From Mesorhizobium temperatum (GTDB lineage: Bacteria; Pseudomonadota; Alphaproteobacteria; Rhizobiales; Rhizobiaceae): 64,000 nucleotides of DNA. The stretch covers positions 186,001 to 250,000 of the forward strand of contig NZ_NPKJ01000053.1 of the NCBI RefSeq assembly GCF_002284575.1, in the 5' to 3' direction. A program made the translations under genes and the position numbers. The notes under the pieces were generated by a model. It was not told the DNA's origin, did no database searches, and worked only from the letters and a program-made list of their open reading frames with translations. Shown here piece after piece: positions 52,528 through 62,060 of the stretch; position 1 is the stretch's first letter, and every line of letters begins with the position of its first letter.

Positions 52528-53853
52528 ATGACCACGCTTGCCGCCGACCGCGAAATCGAAAGCCTGATGTCGCTTCATCCGAAGGGCTTCGATCTTTCGC
52601 TCGACCGCATTTCGCGGCTGCTGGAGCGGCTTGGCAATCCGCAGGACCATTTGCCGCCGGTCATCCACATCGCCGGCACCAACGGCAAGGGCTCCTGCGC
52701 CGCGTTTTCGCGGGCGCTGCTGGAAGCATCCGGCCACCGCGTCCATGTCCACACATCGCCACATCTGGTGAACTGGCATGAGCGCTACCGGCTGGCCGCC
52801 GATGGCGGCGGCAGGCTGGTCGAGGACAAGGTCTTCGCCGACGCCATCGCCCGCGTCGCCAAAGCCAATGAAGGCCAGAAGATCACCGTCTTCGAAATCC
52901 TCACCGCCGTCACCTTCCTGCTGTTTTCCGAACATCCGGCAGATGCCGTCATCATCGAGGTCGGTCTCGGCGGCCGCTTCGACGCCACCAATGTCATCAG
53001 CGAGCCGGCGGTGTCGGTGATCATGCCGGTCTCGCTCGACCACGAATCCTATCTCGGCGACCGTGTCGAACTGATCGCCGTCGAAAAGGCCGGCATCATC
53101 AAAGCCGGTTGCCCGGTGGTCATCGGCGCCCAGGAAAGCGAGACGGCGCTGCAGGTGCTTATCGAAACCGCCGAGCGGCTCGAGTGTCCCGCCTTCGTCT
53201 ATGGCCAGGATTTCCTCGCCTTCGAGGAAAACGGCCGGATGGTCTATCAGGACGAAGACGGGCTGATGGACCTGTCGCCACCGCGCCTGCCGGGGCGCCA
53301 TCAGTTCGCCAATGCGGCGGCGGCTATTGCGGCAGTCAAGGCGGCGGGCTTCGAGATCAGCCATCGCGTCGCCGACAAGGCGATGGCCAATGTCACCTGG
53401 CCGGGGCGGATGCAAAAATTGCCGCAAGGCAGGCTGACGGAACTGGCGCCAAAGGGCGCCGACATCTGGCTCGACGGCGGCCACAATCCAGGCGCCGGCG
53501 TGGTCGTCGCCGAGGCATTGGCCGAGCAGGAGGAAAAAAGCCCGCGGCCGCTGTTCCTGATTTCCGGCATGATCAACACCAAGGACCAGAGCGGCTATTT
53601 CCGCGCCTTCAAGGGCCTGGTGCGGCATGTCTACACGGTGCCAGTGAGCCTCAGCGAGGCCAGCGTGCCGAATGACGAACTGGCGATCCGCGCCGTCGAG
53701 GCCGGCCTGTCGGCCGAACCGGTGAGCTCCGTCGCCAATGCGCTGATGCTGCTGCGCGACACGTGGGACGGACCGCCGCCGCGCATCCTGATCAGCGGCT
53801 CGCTCTATCTGGCCGGCGCGGTGCTGGCCGAAAACGGCACGCCGCCGGTTTGA
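52528..53853 (+). CDS. folC: Dihydrofolate synthase / folylpolyglutamate synthase
   Basis: 441-aa Mur-ligase-fold enzyme that adds glutamate to dihydropteroate and to folates. P-loop GTNGKGS at 50-56, folate-loop and Mg region (EVGLGGRFDATNVI; SLDHESYLGD), and the DGGHNPGAG motif of the C-terminal domain. Follows accD by 62 bp. Confidence 0.95.
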   Translation: MTTLAADREIESLMSLHPKGFDLSLDRISRLLERLGNPQDHLPPVIHIAGTNGKGSCAAFSRALLEASGHRVHVHTSPHLVNWHERYRLAADGGGRLVEDKVFADAIARVAKANEGQKITVFEILTAVTFLLFSEHPADAVIIEVGLGGRFDATNVISEPAVSVIMPVSLDHESYLGDRVELIAVEKAGIIKAGCPVVIGAQESETALQVLIETAERLECPAFVYGQDFLAFEENGRMVYQDEDGLMDLSPPRLPGRHQFANAAAAIAAVKAAGFEISHRVADKAMANVTWPGRMQKLPQGRLTELAPKGADIWLDGGHNPGAGVVVAEALAEQEEKSPRPLFLISGMINTKDQSGYFRAFKGLVRHVYTVPVSLSEASVPNDELAIRAVEAGLSAEPVSSVANALMLLRDTWDGPPPRILISGSLYLAGAVLAENGTPPV

Positions 53854-53915
53854 GGCGCGTGTTCACCAGGGCACGATTACGCCGGACTTCGTCAGATCAC
53901 CGCGAGGAGCCAGTC

Positions 53916-54335
53916 ATGATCAAGGTAAAGCAACTCGCTCACGTTTGCATCTTCGCGGATGACCTCGAAGCGACGCGAAGCTTCTATCGGGACGTCCTCG
54001 GCATGGACACCCAGTTCAACTTCCTGCGCGACGGCAAGATTTTGGGTTTCTACCTCAATTGCGGCAGCCGCAGCCACATCGAGGTGTTCCAGAAAGACGG
54101 GGCCAGCTATAGCGGCTTGAACCAGATCAACCACTTCTGCCTCGAAGTGGAAAACATTGACGCCGCGATCGCCCACGTAAGGTCGAAAGGCGTTGATATC
54201 ACTTCAAAGAAACACGCGTGCGATGATACCTACCAGGCATGGGTTCGCGATCCTAACGACGTGAAGATAGAACTGTTTGAATATACCGAGAAAAGTGCAC
54301 AGTTCGTCGGAGGCGATCGTATCGCGGATTGGTGA
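53916..54335 (+). CDS. Glyoxalase/VOC-family protein
   Basis: 139-aa vicinal-oxygen-chelate protein. VKQLAHVCIFADDLEATRSF gives the first metal His (H9), NHFCLEVENIDAAIAHV the second, and WVRDPNDVKIELFEY the Glu. AGGAG precedes the ATG at 53916; the longer frame overlapping folC is spurious. Could be an isomerase, lyase or binding protein; substrate unknown. Confidence 0.87.
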   Translation: MIKVKQLAHVCIFADDLEATRSFYRDVLGMDTQFNFLRDGKILGFYLNCGSRSHIEVFQKDGASYSGLNQINHFCLEVENIDAAIAHVRSKGVDITSKKHACDDTYQAWVRDPNDVKIELFEYTEKSAQFVGGDRIADW

Positions 54336-54370
54336 CCGCGCCTCCAGCCTACGGCGGGCCTGAGCCGCTT

Positions 54371-54517
54371 TAGGGTGTGTTGATATTCAGGTGAGGCCGG
54401 CCTGCAAATGGCGGCTTCCTGCGCTTCCGGTGCTCACGTACCCAAAAGTACGCTCCGCTCCGGTTCTCAGAACCCGCCATTTTCGACTCGGCCTGAGCTG
54501 AATCTCAACACACCCTA
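54371..54517. repeat. Inverted-repeat element with TAGGGTGTGTTGA termini (MITE-like)
   Basis: 147-bp element whose ends are perfect 13-bp inverted repeats (TAGGGTGTGTTGA / TCAACACACCCTA), extended inward imperfectly (ATTCAGGTGAGGCCGG against GACTCGGCCTGAGCTGAAT) and with inner arms around AATGGCGG / CCGCCATT. No coding capacity. It separates converging genes and can fold into one long hairpin. It looks like a small non-autonomous mobile or palindromic repeat. Confidence 0.8.
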
Positions 54518-54523
54518 GGTGAA

Positions 54524-54805
54524 TTACTTCAGCTCGATCTCAATAAAGGCGTACTCGCCTTCATTAGCATTGATGACGTCATGCTCCACGCCCTCTTTGC
54601 GGAAATAGGGCGCCCCCTTCTTCATTTCGGCGAAGGATTCGCCGTCCTTGGTCAGGAGCTTGAGCTTGCCGTCCATCAGCGGCACGATGACATAATCGTG
54701 GCCATGACGGTGCCAGCCGGTGTTGTCGCCTTGGGCGAAGCGGTATTCGGTGACAATGACGCGCTCATTGTCGATGAAGACGGTGGCCTTGGCGGATCCG
54801 GTCAT
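54524..54805 (-). CDS. Small cupin-domain protein
   Basis: 93-aa single cupin barrel. TGWHRHGHDYVIVPLMDGKL gives the two metal His and the third-ligand region, and FRKEGVEHDVINANEGEYAF the second cupin motif. The ATG at 54805 follows AGGAGA; an upstream extension runs through the palindromic repeat and is not real. Small cupins of this kind often bind or modify small acids; function open. Confidence 0.83.
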   Translation of the reverse strand: MTGSAKATVFIDNERVIVTEYRFAQGDNTGWHRHGHDYVIVPLMDGKLKLLTKDGESFAEMKKGAPYFRKEGVEHDVINANEGEYAFIEIELK

Positions 54806-54871
54806 GTCGTTCTCCTGCTTTAAGCCAGACAAGAACATGAGGCGGCAAGTGGCGAGTGCCAGGGCGGACCA

Positions 54872-54970
54872 GCGCATGACCCAGAAAATCGGATTCGAAT
54901 TTCTGGGTCATGCGCAAGATCAAGTCCTACAGCGTCCTTTGTGCGTCCAAGAGGACGCGCGGCGCTGTAG
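54872..54970. repeat. Two adjacent palindromes between the cupin gene and trxA
   Basis: The first is a perfect 16-bp stem (GCGCATGACCCAGAAA at 54872-54887 with its complement at 54900-54915). The second pairs CTACAGCG (54927-54934) with CGCTGTAG (54963-54970) and an inner GCGTCC with GGACGC. Both motifs look like multicopy intergenic repeats of mesorhizobia. They lie in a gap without genes. Confidence 0.7.
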
Positions 54971-54983
54971 ATGACGCCACGAA

Positions 54984-55006
54984 AAGCCCGGCGCGAGGCC
55001 GGGCTT
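54984..55006 (-). terminator. Rho-independent terminator of trxA
   Basis: AAGCCCGGC pairs with GCCGGGCTT (5-nt loop); on the minus strand it continues CTTTTCG. It lies 24 nt past the trxA stop. Confidence 0.85.
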
Positions 55007-55029
55007 GATTGCAGAGATTCAGGGTCGGA

Positions 55030-55353
55030 TCAGGCGAGATTGCCGTTGATCCAGTGCGACAGCGCCGTCTTCGGCGCGGCGCCGACCTTCATGTCGGCCA
55101 TTTCGCCGCCCTTGAAGATCATCAGCGTCGGGATCGAGCGCACGCCGAACTGCGCGGCCAGCTCGGGATTCTCGTCGATGTTGAGCTTGGCGATCTTGAC
55201 CTTGCTGCCGAGTTCGATAGCGATGTCTTCCAGCGCCGGCGCAATCATCTTGCAGGGGCCGCACCATTCCGCCCAGAAGTCGACCACGACCGGCTCCTTG
55301 GCATCAAGCACATCGGTCTGGAAGTTGCTCTTGTCGACCTTGACGGTGGCCAT
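55030..55353 (-). CDS. trxA: Thioredoxin
   Basis: 107-aa cytoplasmic disulfide reductase with active site WCGPC (C31 and C34), the cis-Pro in IPTLMIFKGG and standard length. The ATG at 55353 begins MATVKVDKSNFQTDVLDA; a longer start at 55416 is not family-like. It follows addA on the minus strand with 75 bp between. Confidence 0.96.
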   Translation of the reverse strand: MATVKVDKSNFQTDVLDAKEPVVVDFWAEWCGPCKMIAPALEDIAIELGSKVKIAKLNIDENPELAAQFGVRSIPTLMIFKGGEMADMKVGAAPKTALSHWINGNLA

Positions 55354-55428
55354 GCGGGAGATCCTTTCGAGAGTTATTGTCGCACCAAATGTGGTGGTGG
55401 TCGTGCCCTTCTTCAAGCAGCTGTTGTG

Positions 55429-58400
55429 TCACGCTCCCGTGAGTCGGGCAAGGGCGTCGTCCATGACCGCTAGCGGCAGCTCGATCAAGCGCGGCGCTTC
55501 AGTGAACAGCAGCGCCGCCGAGACCTCATGCTCGGGATAAAGCGGCTGGAGCAGAGCGCGATAGAGCGCGAGCTGCAAGACATAGGCCGGTGGAACGTCC
55601 GACAGGGTTGCAGGCGCCGGCCGGTTGGTCTTGTAGTCGACGATCGACACCTTGCCTGATGTGACCGCCAGCCGGTCGATCTTGCCGGAGATCGAGCGCA
55701 ATTTGCCCTTGACCTCCAGGCTGCCCATGATCGCGACTTCGGCGCGTGAATTCGACGCAAACAGCTGATCGAAACGGCTGTCGGCAAGGATCGCCGTCAC
55801 CGATGCCAAGGCCTTGTCGCGCTCGGTTTCTGGCCACAGCGCCCCGGCGCGCCTGAGATAGCGTTCCGCGGCATCGCGGCGTTCGGCCTCCGCAATGCCG
55901 GGCAGCATCTGCAGCAATTTGTGCAGCGCCAGCCCTCGCATTACGGCAAAGCCAGGCTCCGCCTCGGTGTCCAGCACCGGCGAGCCGGTGTCGATCACCG
56001 CTTGCTTGGCCTCGTCGATCAGCGCTGAGGCGCCGGACGGCGACAGCGGCCGCGGCAGGTCCTCGAAGGGCGGCAAGGGCTGGAACAGGGTGTTCGGCAA
56101 CGGCTCGAACTGTTGCGCCTGCCGCGCCTCTTCGGTGGCCGCCTGTGCGACCGGCGGCAGTTTTGTCGCGTGAAAGCGATGCACGGTCTCGCCGGTGGCC
56201 GGGTGCTGCCGCTCCGTGCTTTCGGGGGCGCCGACCAGGGCGCGACTGACGATCGAATGCCAGGTGCCGGCGTTCGGCGCCCGCTTGCCGTGATAGCCGC
56301 AGACAACTAGCCGGTCCTCGGCGCGGGTCATGCCGACATAGAGCAGCCGGCGGTATTCGTCGTCGGCCAATTCGCGTGCGCGGACCGAAGCGGTCCGTGA
56401 AAATCCATTGGCGACATCGTTGGCCGAGCGCCAGAGATAGCCCTTGCCGTCCCAGTGCTCGCCCGAGCCTTCGAACGGCATCAGTCTCGGCAGATGCTGG
56501 TCGCTGAACGGGGCGGAACCGCCATCGACCAGGAACACGACAGGCGCCTCCAGGCCCTTGGCGGCATGCACGGTCATGACGCGAACCTCGTCGCGGGTCT
56601 GGTCCATTTCGCGCTTGATCTCGGGGCCGGCATTTTCCAGCGTCGACAGGAAGGATTCCAGCCCCGGCAGGCCGGTCCGCTCCTCGGCCAGGCAGAAGCT
56701 CAGGAACTCGTCGAGAATGTCGCCGGCTTCCGGCCCGAGCCGCGCGATCATCTTCTGGCGCAAGCCGTCGCGGGCGAGAGCCCCGGCATAGAATTCGAAC
56801 ACCGGCTTGAATGCGGCTTCATCAGACCATGTGTCGAGTTGGGCAACGATTGCGGCCAAGGCAGCGCTTTCGCCGGCTTGCTGCCTGAGCGAAGCGATCA
56901 ACGAGAGGCCGGACGGCCGCTCGCCGGCAAGCCCGTAAAGCGTTTCTTCGGAAACATCGAAAATCGGGCTGCGCAGCACGGCGGCAAGCGACAGATCGTC
57001 CTCAGGCTGGACAAGAAAGTGGCCGAGCGCGATCAGGTCCTTTACCGCGATATGGCCGGGCAGGCTGAGCCGGTCGGCGCCGGCGACCGGGATGTCGCGG
57101 CGCTTCAGTGCGCGCGTCAGCGCATGGACGAAACGATCGCGCTTGCGCACCAGCACCAGCACGTCGCCGGGCCGAAGCTTCTTGCCGCGGCCTTCGATGA
57201 TCTCGCCGGCGCCGATCCAGCCGGCAATGGTCGCCGCCACGTTTTCGGCAACGCGCACTGCCGGCGCGTGGGCGTGGTCGACGGCTTGCATCCAGTCGTC
57301 GGGTTCGTCGACGACGTCGGCGCCGATTGACGGCCAGACCTCGACATAGCCCGGCGCATCCGTGCGGATCGCCTTGTGGGTCAGCGGGTCGGGATCGTGG
57401 CTGATGCCGCGCCGCACGGCCGGGTCGGCAAAGACACGGTCCACCGCCGCAAGCACGTCGTCGGTCGAGCGGAAGGACCAGGTCAGCTTGAGATCGGCGA
57501 AGGCGGCGTTGGCGTCGCGCACCCTTCCGGCAAACAGCAGCCTTGAGTCGGCGAAGGAGTCGGGCGCCGCTCCTTGAAAGGAATAGATCGACTGTTTTTC
57601 GTCGCCGACGGCAAACACCGTGCGGTGGACCGTGTCGCGCGCGCCGAGCCCGGCAAAGAATTCCTCGGCCAGCCGCTTCACCACCTCCCACTGGTCGGGA
57701 CTGGTGTCCTGCGCCTCGTCGAGCAGGATATGGTCGATGCCTTGGTCGAGCTTGTATTGCACCCAAAGGCCGGCGTCGGGCCGCGCCAGGAGATTGACCG
57801 TTCGGGTGATGAGATCGTTGAAGTCGAGAAAGCCGCGGGCGCGCTTCAAGTGCTCGTAGCGGGCGATCAGCCAGTCGGCGATGGTCAGCGCGGCACGTGT
57901 GCCCTCCAGCATCCTGAACAAGGCCAATCGGTCGGAGATTTCGAGGATGGCATCGGCCGCTGAGAGATAGCGCTCGGCAAGATCCGGCAGCCGGTCGAGC
58001 AACGCCTTCTTGAACGTCTTTGCTGGCTCATAAGGCTCGCCATCTGCCCGCAGGAAGGCTTTTGCCAGCAATTGCAGCCGCCGAACCGGATCATTCTCGG
58101 CGAAGGCAAGATGGGCGTAGGGCAGCAAATTGTTCAGCACGATGCGGGCATCGGCGGCTTCGGCAGCGCGGGCAAAGGTGATGAAATAGTCCGGCAGGAA
58201 GCCCGGCAGCGGCCAGACGGACGCCGCCAGGCCTTCGGCGGTCTGGCCGGCGCGAAACTTGAATTCGTCGAACAGCGCCCGGAAGCCATCGCCGCCGGCC
58301 GCGCTGATGAAGGCGCGCAAACCGTCGCGCTTGCGCACGATCTCGGCCAGCAAGGCGTCGAGCCCATGTTCGCCGCCGCGTTCCAGAATGGTGGCGAAAG

Positions 58401-58941
58401 CCTCGGCCAGTCCCGCATCGCCGGCTGCCGTGCCCGAGATCATGTCGCGGCGGGCGGCGGCGAAGAGCGACGCCTCCATCTGCGGATCGAGCATTTCGAA
58501 ATGAGCCGGTATGTTGGCTTCCAGCGGAAACTGGTGCAGCACCGATTCGCAGAAGGCGTGAATGGTCTGGATCTTCAGCCCGCCCGGCGTCTCCAGCGCC
58601 TCGGCAAACAGCCGGCGGGCGCGGCGCATGGTTTCGCGATCGGGTTGGCGACCGTCCAGCGCCTCTATGCTTGCCGCCAATTCGACGTCGCCAAGCGCCG
58701 TCCATTCCGACAGCGTCGAAAACACCCGGTTCGACATGTTGGCGGCGGCGGCGCGGGTGTAGGTCAGGCACAGTATCTTCGACGGATCGGTACCGCGCAG
58801 CAAGAGCCTGATGACGCGTTGGGCCAGCACATGGGTCTTGCCCGACCCGGCATTGGCCGACACCCAGGCGGAATTTCGTGGATCGGAAGCACTTGCCTGG
58901 CTGGCGGCGGTGTCGGTCGGGATGGGATAGGCCTTCTTCAT
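55429..58941 (-). CDS. addA: Double-strand break repair helicase-nuclease AddA
   Basis: 1170-aa subunit of AddAB, which resects DNA ends for RecA. It is a UvrD-like superfamily 1 helicase with Walker A SANAGSGKT at 28-36 and Walker B HILLDEAQDTSPDQW, helicase motifs through VRVMTVHAAKGLEAPVVFLV, and a C-terminal RecB-like nuclease with IVDYKTNRP. The start at 58941 overlaps the addB stop by 4 bp. Confidence 0.95.
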   Translation of the reverse strand: MKKAYPIPTDTAASQASASDPRNSAWVSANAGSGKTHVLAQRVIRLLLRGTDPSKILCLTYTRAAAANMSNRVFSTLSEWTALGDVELAASIEALDGRQPDRETMRRARRLFAEALETPGGLKIQTIHAFCESVLHQFPLEANIPAHFEMLDPQMEASLFAAARRDMISGTAAGDAGLAEAFATILERGGEHGLDALLAEIVRKRDGLRAFISAAGGDGFRALFDEFKFRAGQTAEGLAASVWPLPGFLPDYFITFARAAEAADARIVLNNLLPYAHLAFAENDPVRRLQLLAKAFLRADGEPYEPAKTFKKALLDRLPDLAERYLSAADAILEISDRLALFRMLEGTRAALTIADWLIARYEHLKRARGFLDFNDLITRTVNLLARPDAGLWVQYKLDQGIDHILLDEAQDTSPDQWEVVKRLAEEFFAGLGARDTVHRTVFAVGDEKQSIYSFQGAAPDSFADSRLLFAGRVRDANAAFADLKLTWSFRSTDDVLAAVDRVFADPAVRRGISHDPDPLTHKAIRTDAPGYVEVWPSIGADVVDEPDDWMQAVDHAHAPAVRVAENVAATIAGWIGAGEIIEGRGKKLRPGDVLVLVRKRDRFVHALTRALKRRDIPVAGADRLSLPGHIAVKDLIALGHFLVQPEDDLSLAAVLRSPIFDVSEETLYGLAGERPSGLSLIASLRQQAGESAALAAIVAQLDTWSDEAAFKPVFEFYAGALARDGLRQKMIARLGPEAGDILDEFLSFCLAEERTGLPGLESFLSTLENAGPEIKREMDQTRDEVRVMTVHAAKGLEAPVVFLVDGGSAPFSDQHLPRLMPFEGSGEHWDGKGYLWRSANDVANGFSRTASVRARELADDEYRRLLYVGMTRAEDRLVVCGYHGKRAPNAGTWHSIVSRALVGAPESTERQHPATGETVHRFHATKLPPVAQAATEEARQAQQFEPLPNTLFQPLPPFEDLPRPLSPSGASALIDEAKQAVIDTGSPVLDTEAEPGFAVMRGLALHKLLQMLPGIAEAERRDAAERYLRRAGALWPETERDKALASVTAILADSRFDQLFASNSRAEVAIMGSLEVKGKLRSISGKIDRLAVTSGKVSIVDYKTNRPAPATLSDVPPAYVLQLALYRALLQPLYPEHEVSAALLFTEAPRLIELPLAVMDDALARLTGA

Positions 58942-61900
58942 GCCTCCCCTCCCTCGTCGTCGGCGTCGCCGCCAGCAGACCATTCGAGCACGCGGGCGAG
59001 GTGGTCGTAGTCGCCGTCGGTCTCGCCCTCGCGGAACGGCAACGCGCGCGACAAATAGCCGGTCGCCGGGTCGGCATAGTGGATCAGCAGTTTTTCGAGC
59101 CGCGCCCAGGCCTCCTCGGCGAGATCAGCGGCGGTTCGCGGCTTGCGGTTGTATTCAAGGATGGATTCCTCGAACACCTCGCCATTCGGCTTCAGCCTGA
59201 TGAAGGCCAACTGCGACGGCTCGCGCGCGCCAAGCCCCTTGAAGGCGCCGCGCCTGAGCAGCGCGCCCTCGAGCGCCAGTTGCGGCGAAAGCAGCGTATG
59301 GGCCTGCGCCTTCGACGGCGAGGAGCCGGTCTTATAATCCAGAATGTCGGCCATGCCGCCGGCCAGGAGATCGACGCGATCGGCATAGCCGGACAGCGTC
59401 ACGCCGGACTGGCCGACGCCGGTTTTTTCGGCGCGCTCCTCCGCGTGGCGCCGTGTCACGGCGAAGGCGCGGCCGCGCTCCCATTCGATGATGCCGGCGG
59501 CGAGCTTTTCGAAGCGCGGCCACCACACCGCCTCGACATCGGGAGGAAGGGCCGCCTCGGCAAAGCATGCGCGGCCGGCGGCGATGAGAGCGTCCAGCGC
59601 CTCCGGCACAAGCGGATCGGTGACGGTGCGCGAAAAGAGATGCAGGATGGCGTGGAACAGCGTGCCGCGCTCGGCAGCGCCCGGGTCGCGGATGACGGGA
59701 TCGAGCGGCATCAGACCGAGGATCCTCCTGGCATAGACCGCGTAAGGGTCGCGGCGCAGCGTCTCGATTTCGGTGACGGAGAAATGCTGCGGCCGCACAG
59801 CCAGTGGCGGCTTCGGCTGCGGTCGCGGCGCGAAGTCTTTCCTTTCGCCGGCATCGAGCGCACGGGCCCAGGACAGGAATTCATCACCACGCCGGCGAAG
59901 CACCGCCGCATGGTCCTTGCCGATGAAGGTCAGGAGGCGTTGCAGCCAGCGCGACGGCACCGCCGGCGCGTCGCCCGAGCGGGCGGAGCGCGCAAGCACC
60001 ACTTTCTTGGCCCCCATCGCCGTCTGGAAATCATGGGCGGCCAGGCCGATGCGCCGCTCGGGCGGCTCGAGATCGATGCCGGTCTTCATCAGCCGCGACA
60101 TGAAGCGGTCGCTTTCCGGCTTGCGCGGCCACACGCCTTCATTGAGCCCGCCGACGACCAGCGTGTCGACGTTCTGCAACCGGGCTTCCAGCGCACCCCA
60201 GATGGCGATGTTCCTGTCGGTCCCTCGTGCCGGCTTGACTGTCTCGGGCGCGATCAGCGCCTCCATCACATCGGGCCATTCGTCCGCCGCGAAGGAGAAC
60301 GACGCCGAGGCAGCGACCAGCCCGCGCAAGAGCTCGGCGAGCTTTTCGCCGGCATCGCCGGCATAGAGTTCGCTCAGGCTGCCATCCGCGGTGCGGCCCA
60401 GACTTTCGAGCGCGACGACGCTGGCCCGGGTCAATTCGGCAAGATCGGCCTCGGCTTGACTGCGAAAGGCGATCAGTGGCGCCAGCGCGGCGGCAAGGCG
60501 GATGAGCAATTCGCGGGCGGCCTCGATGTTTCGCACAGTCAGGCGGGAGAACCAGAAAGGCGGGCGGGTGCCGTTGCCCAGGCCGGTGAGACGGGCCTCG
60601 AAGAGCTCCGGCAGTGATGCGATGTCGGGGCGGCCGGTGCCGCCGCGCAGCGCCACCAGCTCGACGATCTCCACCGCATGGCGGACGCTTGTGCGTTCCA
60701 GGCCCAGGCCAAGCAGCGGGTGCTTGAGCAGCGACAGCAGGGCGACCGGGTCGCCAGGGCGGAACGCAGCCTGAAGCGCCAGCCTGAGCAGGCTGGCGGC
60801 TGGCGTGTTGATGAGCGGCGTGCCGCCCGAATCGTCGGCGACGACACCAAACCGCAAGAGCTCGACTGAGACGCGCCGCGCCAGGGCGCGGTCGCCGGTG
60901 ACGAGTGCGGCGCGCTGGCCGGGCTGTTCGACGGCACGTTTGAGCGCGACGGCGATCGCCACCGCTTCGTCGCGTTCGCCGGCGGCTTCGAGAAGCGTCA
61001 CGTCGGCGAAGGCGTCAATGATGTCACCGGCGGCGAAACCGGCGCGCGTCTCGGCCCACAGCTCAGTGGTTTCGGCAGGCCGCAGCGCCTCGCCGACAAG
61101 GGCGGCGCGCAGCGCGAGCGGCCTTTCGGCAATGGCGATCTCCTCGACATCGCCGCGCAGCACGCCGATCTTGCCGATCAGTTTTGCCAGGCCGTATTGC
61201 GGATGGCCGAGCAAGGCCGGCCGCGCGCCGGGCGCCGCAATTGCCTGGAATGACGGCTCATCCAGCATCAGGTCGAGGCCGGGCAGCACGACCGCGCCGC
61301 TGGGCAGGCCGGCGATCACCGCAAGCAGTTCGGCGGTGGCGGGAATAGATCCGGTGGAGCCGGCGGCGATCACAGGTCCGACTGGCGGATTGCGTTTCAA
61401 CCGCGCCGCCTCCAGCCTTATCAGCGCATTGCGATGCGCGGCAGGGTTGGAGCGGTAGCGTTCTTCGAGGAGATTCGGCCAGTTTTCGGTGACGATGCTC
61501 AGGAAGTCGAGCGTCACTTGCCACCAGCCGGCGAGGTTGCCGGTCACCAGATCGGCGAGCTTGGTCCAGTCCGTACCTTCCGTCTCGATCTCGTCCATCA
61601 GCCGGGCCAGGTCGCGCGCCAGCCAGATGGCGTCGGCGGCGGAGGCCGGCACGACGATCTCCTCGTCGAAAAGTGCCGCGACATGCGCCGGCAGGCGGCG
61701 TTTCCAGGCGCGCACCAGTGGCGCCAGCAGCAGCAGCCGCTCGATCGCGGCGATCGGCGGTGCGAGGTCGATGGCGGCCGATGCGTCGGCCTCGAATGCA
61801 GCTTCGTCCTCGTCGAACTCGCCGAGCGGACGGATGACTGGCAGTATCGCCGAGCGACCACCCAGACGGTCGACGAAGACGCCGCGCAGCGCCCGCGCGG

Positions 61901-62060
61901 CGCGGCGCGTCGGCACGTAGATGGTGGCGTCGGCCAGCGCCAGCGGGTCGCCGTCGAAGCGGAAACTGGAAACGAGGCGCCCTGACAGCAAGGCCTCGGC
62001 CAGCGTCGGCAGAAACGGCGCTCCGGGCGGGATCGAGAAAACGCGGCGGGAGCCGCTCAT
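58938..62060 (-). CDS. addB: Double-strand break repair protein AddB
   Basis: 1040-aa partner of AddA. Degenerate helicase N-terminal part (LADATIYVPTRRAARALRGV) and a C-terminal nuclease domain: RGTLFHAILHLF, then DILDYKTGSSPSKAQ holding the catalytic Asp and Lys. No N-terminal Walker A or iron-sulphur cysteine cluster stands out, in line with the alphaproteobacterial AddB type. The ATG at 62060 begins MSGSRRVFSIPPGAPFLPTL; it overlaps murU by 4 bp. Confidence 0.94.
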   Translation of the reverse strand: MSGSRRVFSIPPGAPFLPTLAEALLSGRLVSSFRFDGDPLALADATIYVPTRRAARALRGVFVDRLGGRSAILPVIRPLGEFDEDEAAFEADASAAIDLAPPIAAIERLLLLAPLVRAWKRRLPAHVAALFDEEIVVPASAADAIWLARDLARLMDEIETEGTDWTKLADLVTGNLAGWWQVTLDFLSIVTENWPNLLEERYRSNPAAHRNALIRLEAARLKRNPPVGPVIAAGSTGSIPATAELLAVIAGLPSGAVVLPGLDLMLDEPSFQAIAAPGARPALLGHPQYGLAKLIGKIGVLRGDVEEIAIAERPLALRAALVGEALRPAETTELWAETRAGFAAGDIIDAFADVTLLEAAGERDEAVAIAVALKRAVEQPGQRAALVTGDRALARRVSVELLRFGVVADDSGGTPLINTPAASLLRLALQAAFRPGDPVALLSLLKHPLLGLGLERTSVRHAVEIVELVALRGGTGRPDIASLPELFEARLTGLGNGTRPPFWFSRLTVRNIEAARELLIRLAAALAPLIAFRSQAEADLAELTRASVVALESLGRTADGSLSELYAGDAGEKLAELLRGLVAASASFSFAADEWPDVMEALIAPETVKPARGTDRNIAIWGALEARLQNVDTLVVGGLNEGVWPRKPESDRFMSRLMKTGIDLEPPERRIGLAAHDFQTAMGAKKVVLARSARSGDAPAVPSRWLQRLLTFIGKDHAAVLRRRGDEFLSWARALDAGERKDFAPRPQPKPPLAVRPQHFSVTEIETLRRDPYAVYARRILGLMPLDPVIRDPGAAERGTLFHAILHLFSRTVTDPLVPEALDALIAAGRACFAEAALPPDVEAVWWPRFEKLAAGIIEWERGRAFAVTRRHAEERAEKTGVGQSGVTLSGYADRVDLLAGGMADILDYKTGSSPSKAQAHTLLSPQLALEGALLRRGAFKGLGAREPSQLAFIRLKPNGEVFEESILEYNRKPRTAADLAEEAWARLEKLLIHYADPATGYLSRALPFREGETDGDYDHLARVLEWSAGGDADDEGGEA

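Noticed and set aside
58878..60617. 579-codon plus-strand frame opposite addB
   Set aside because: Shadow of addB in another frame.
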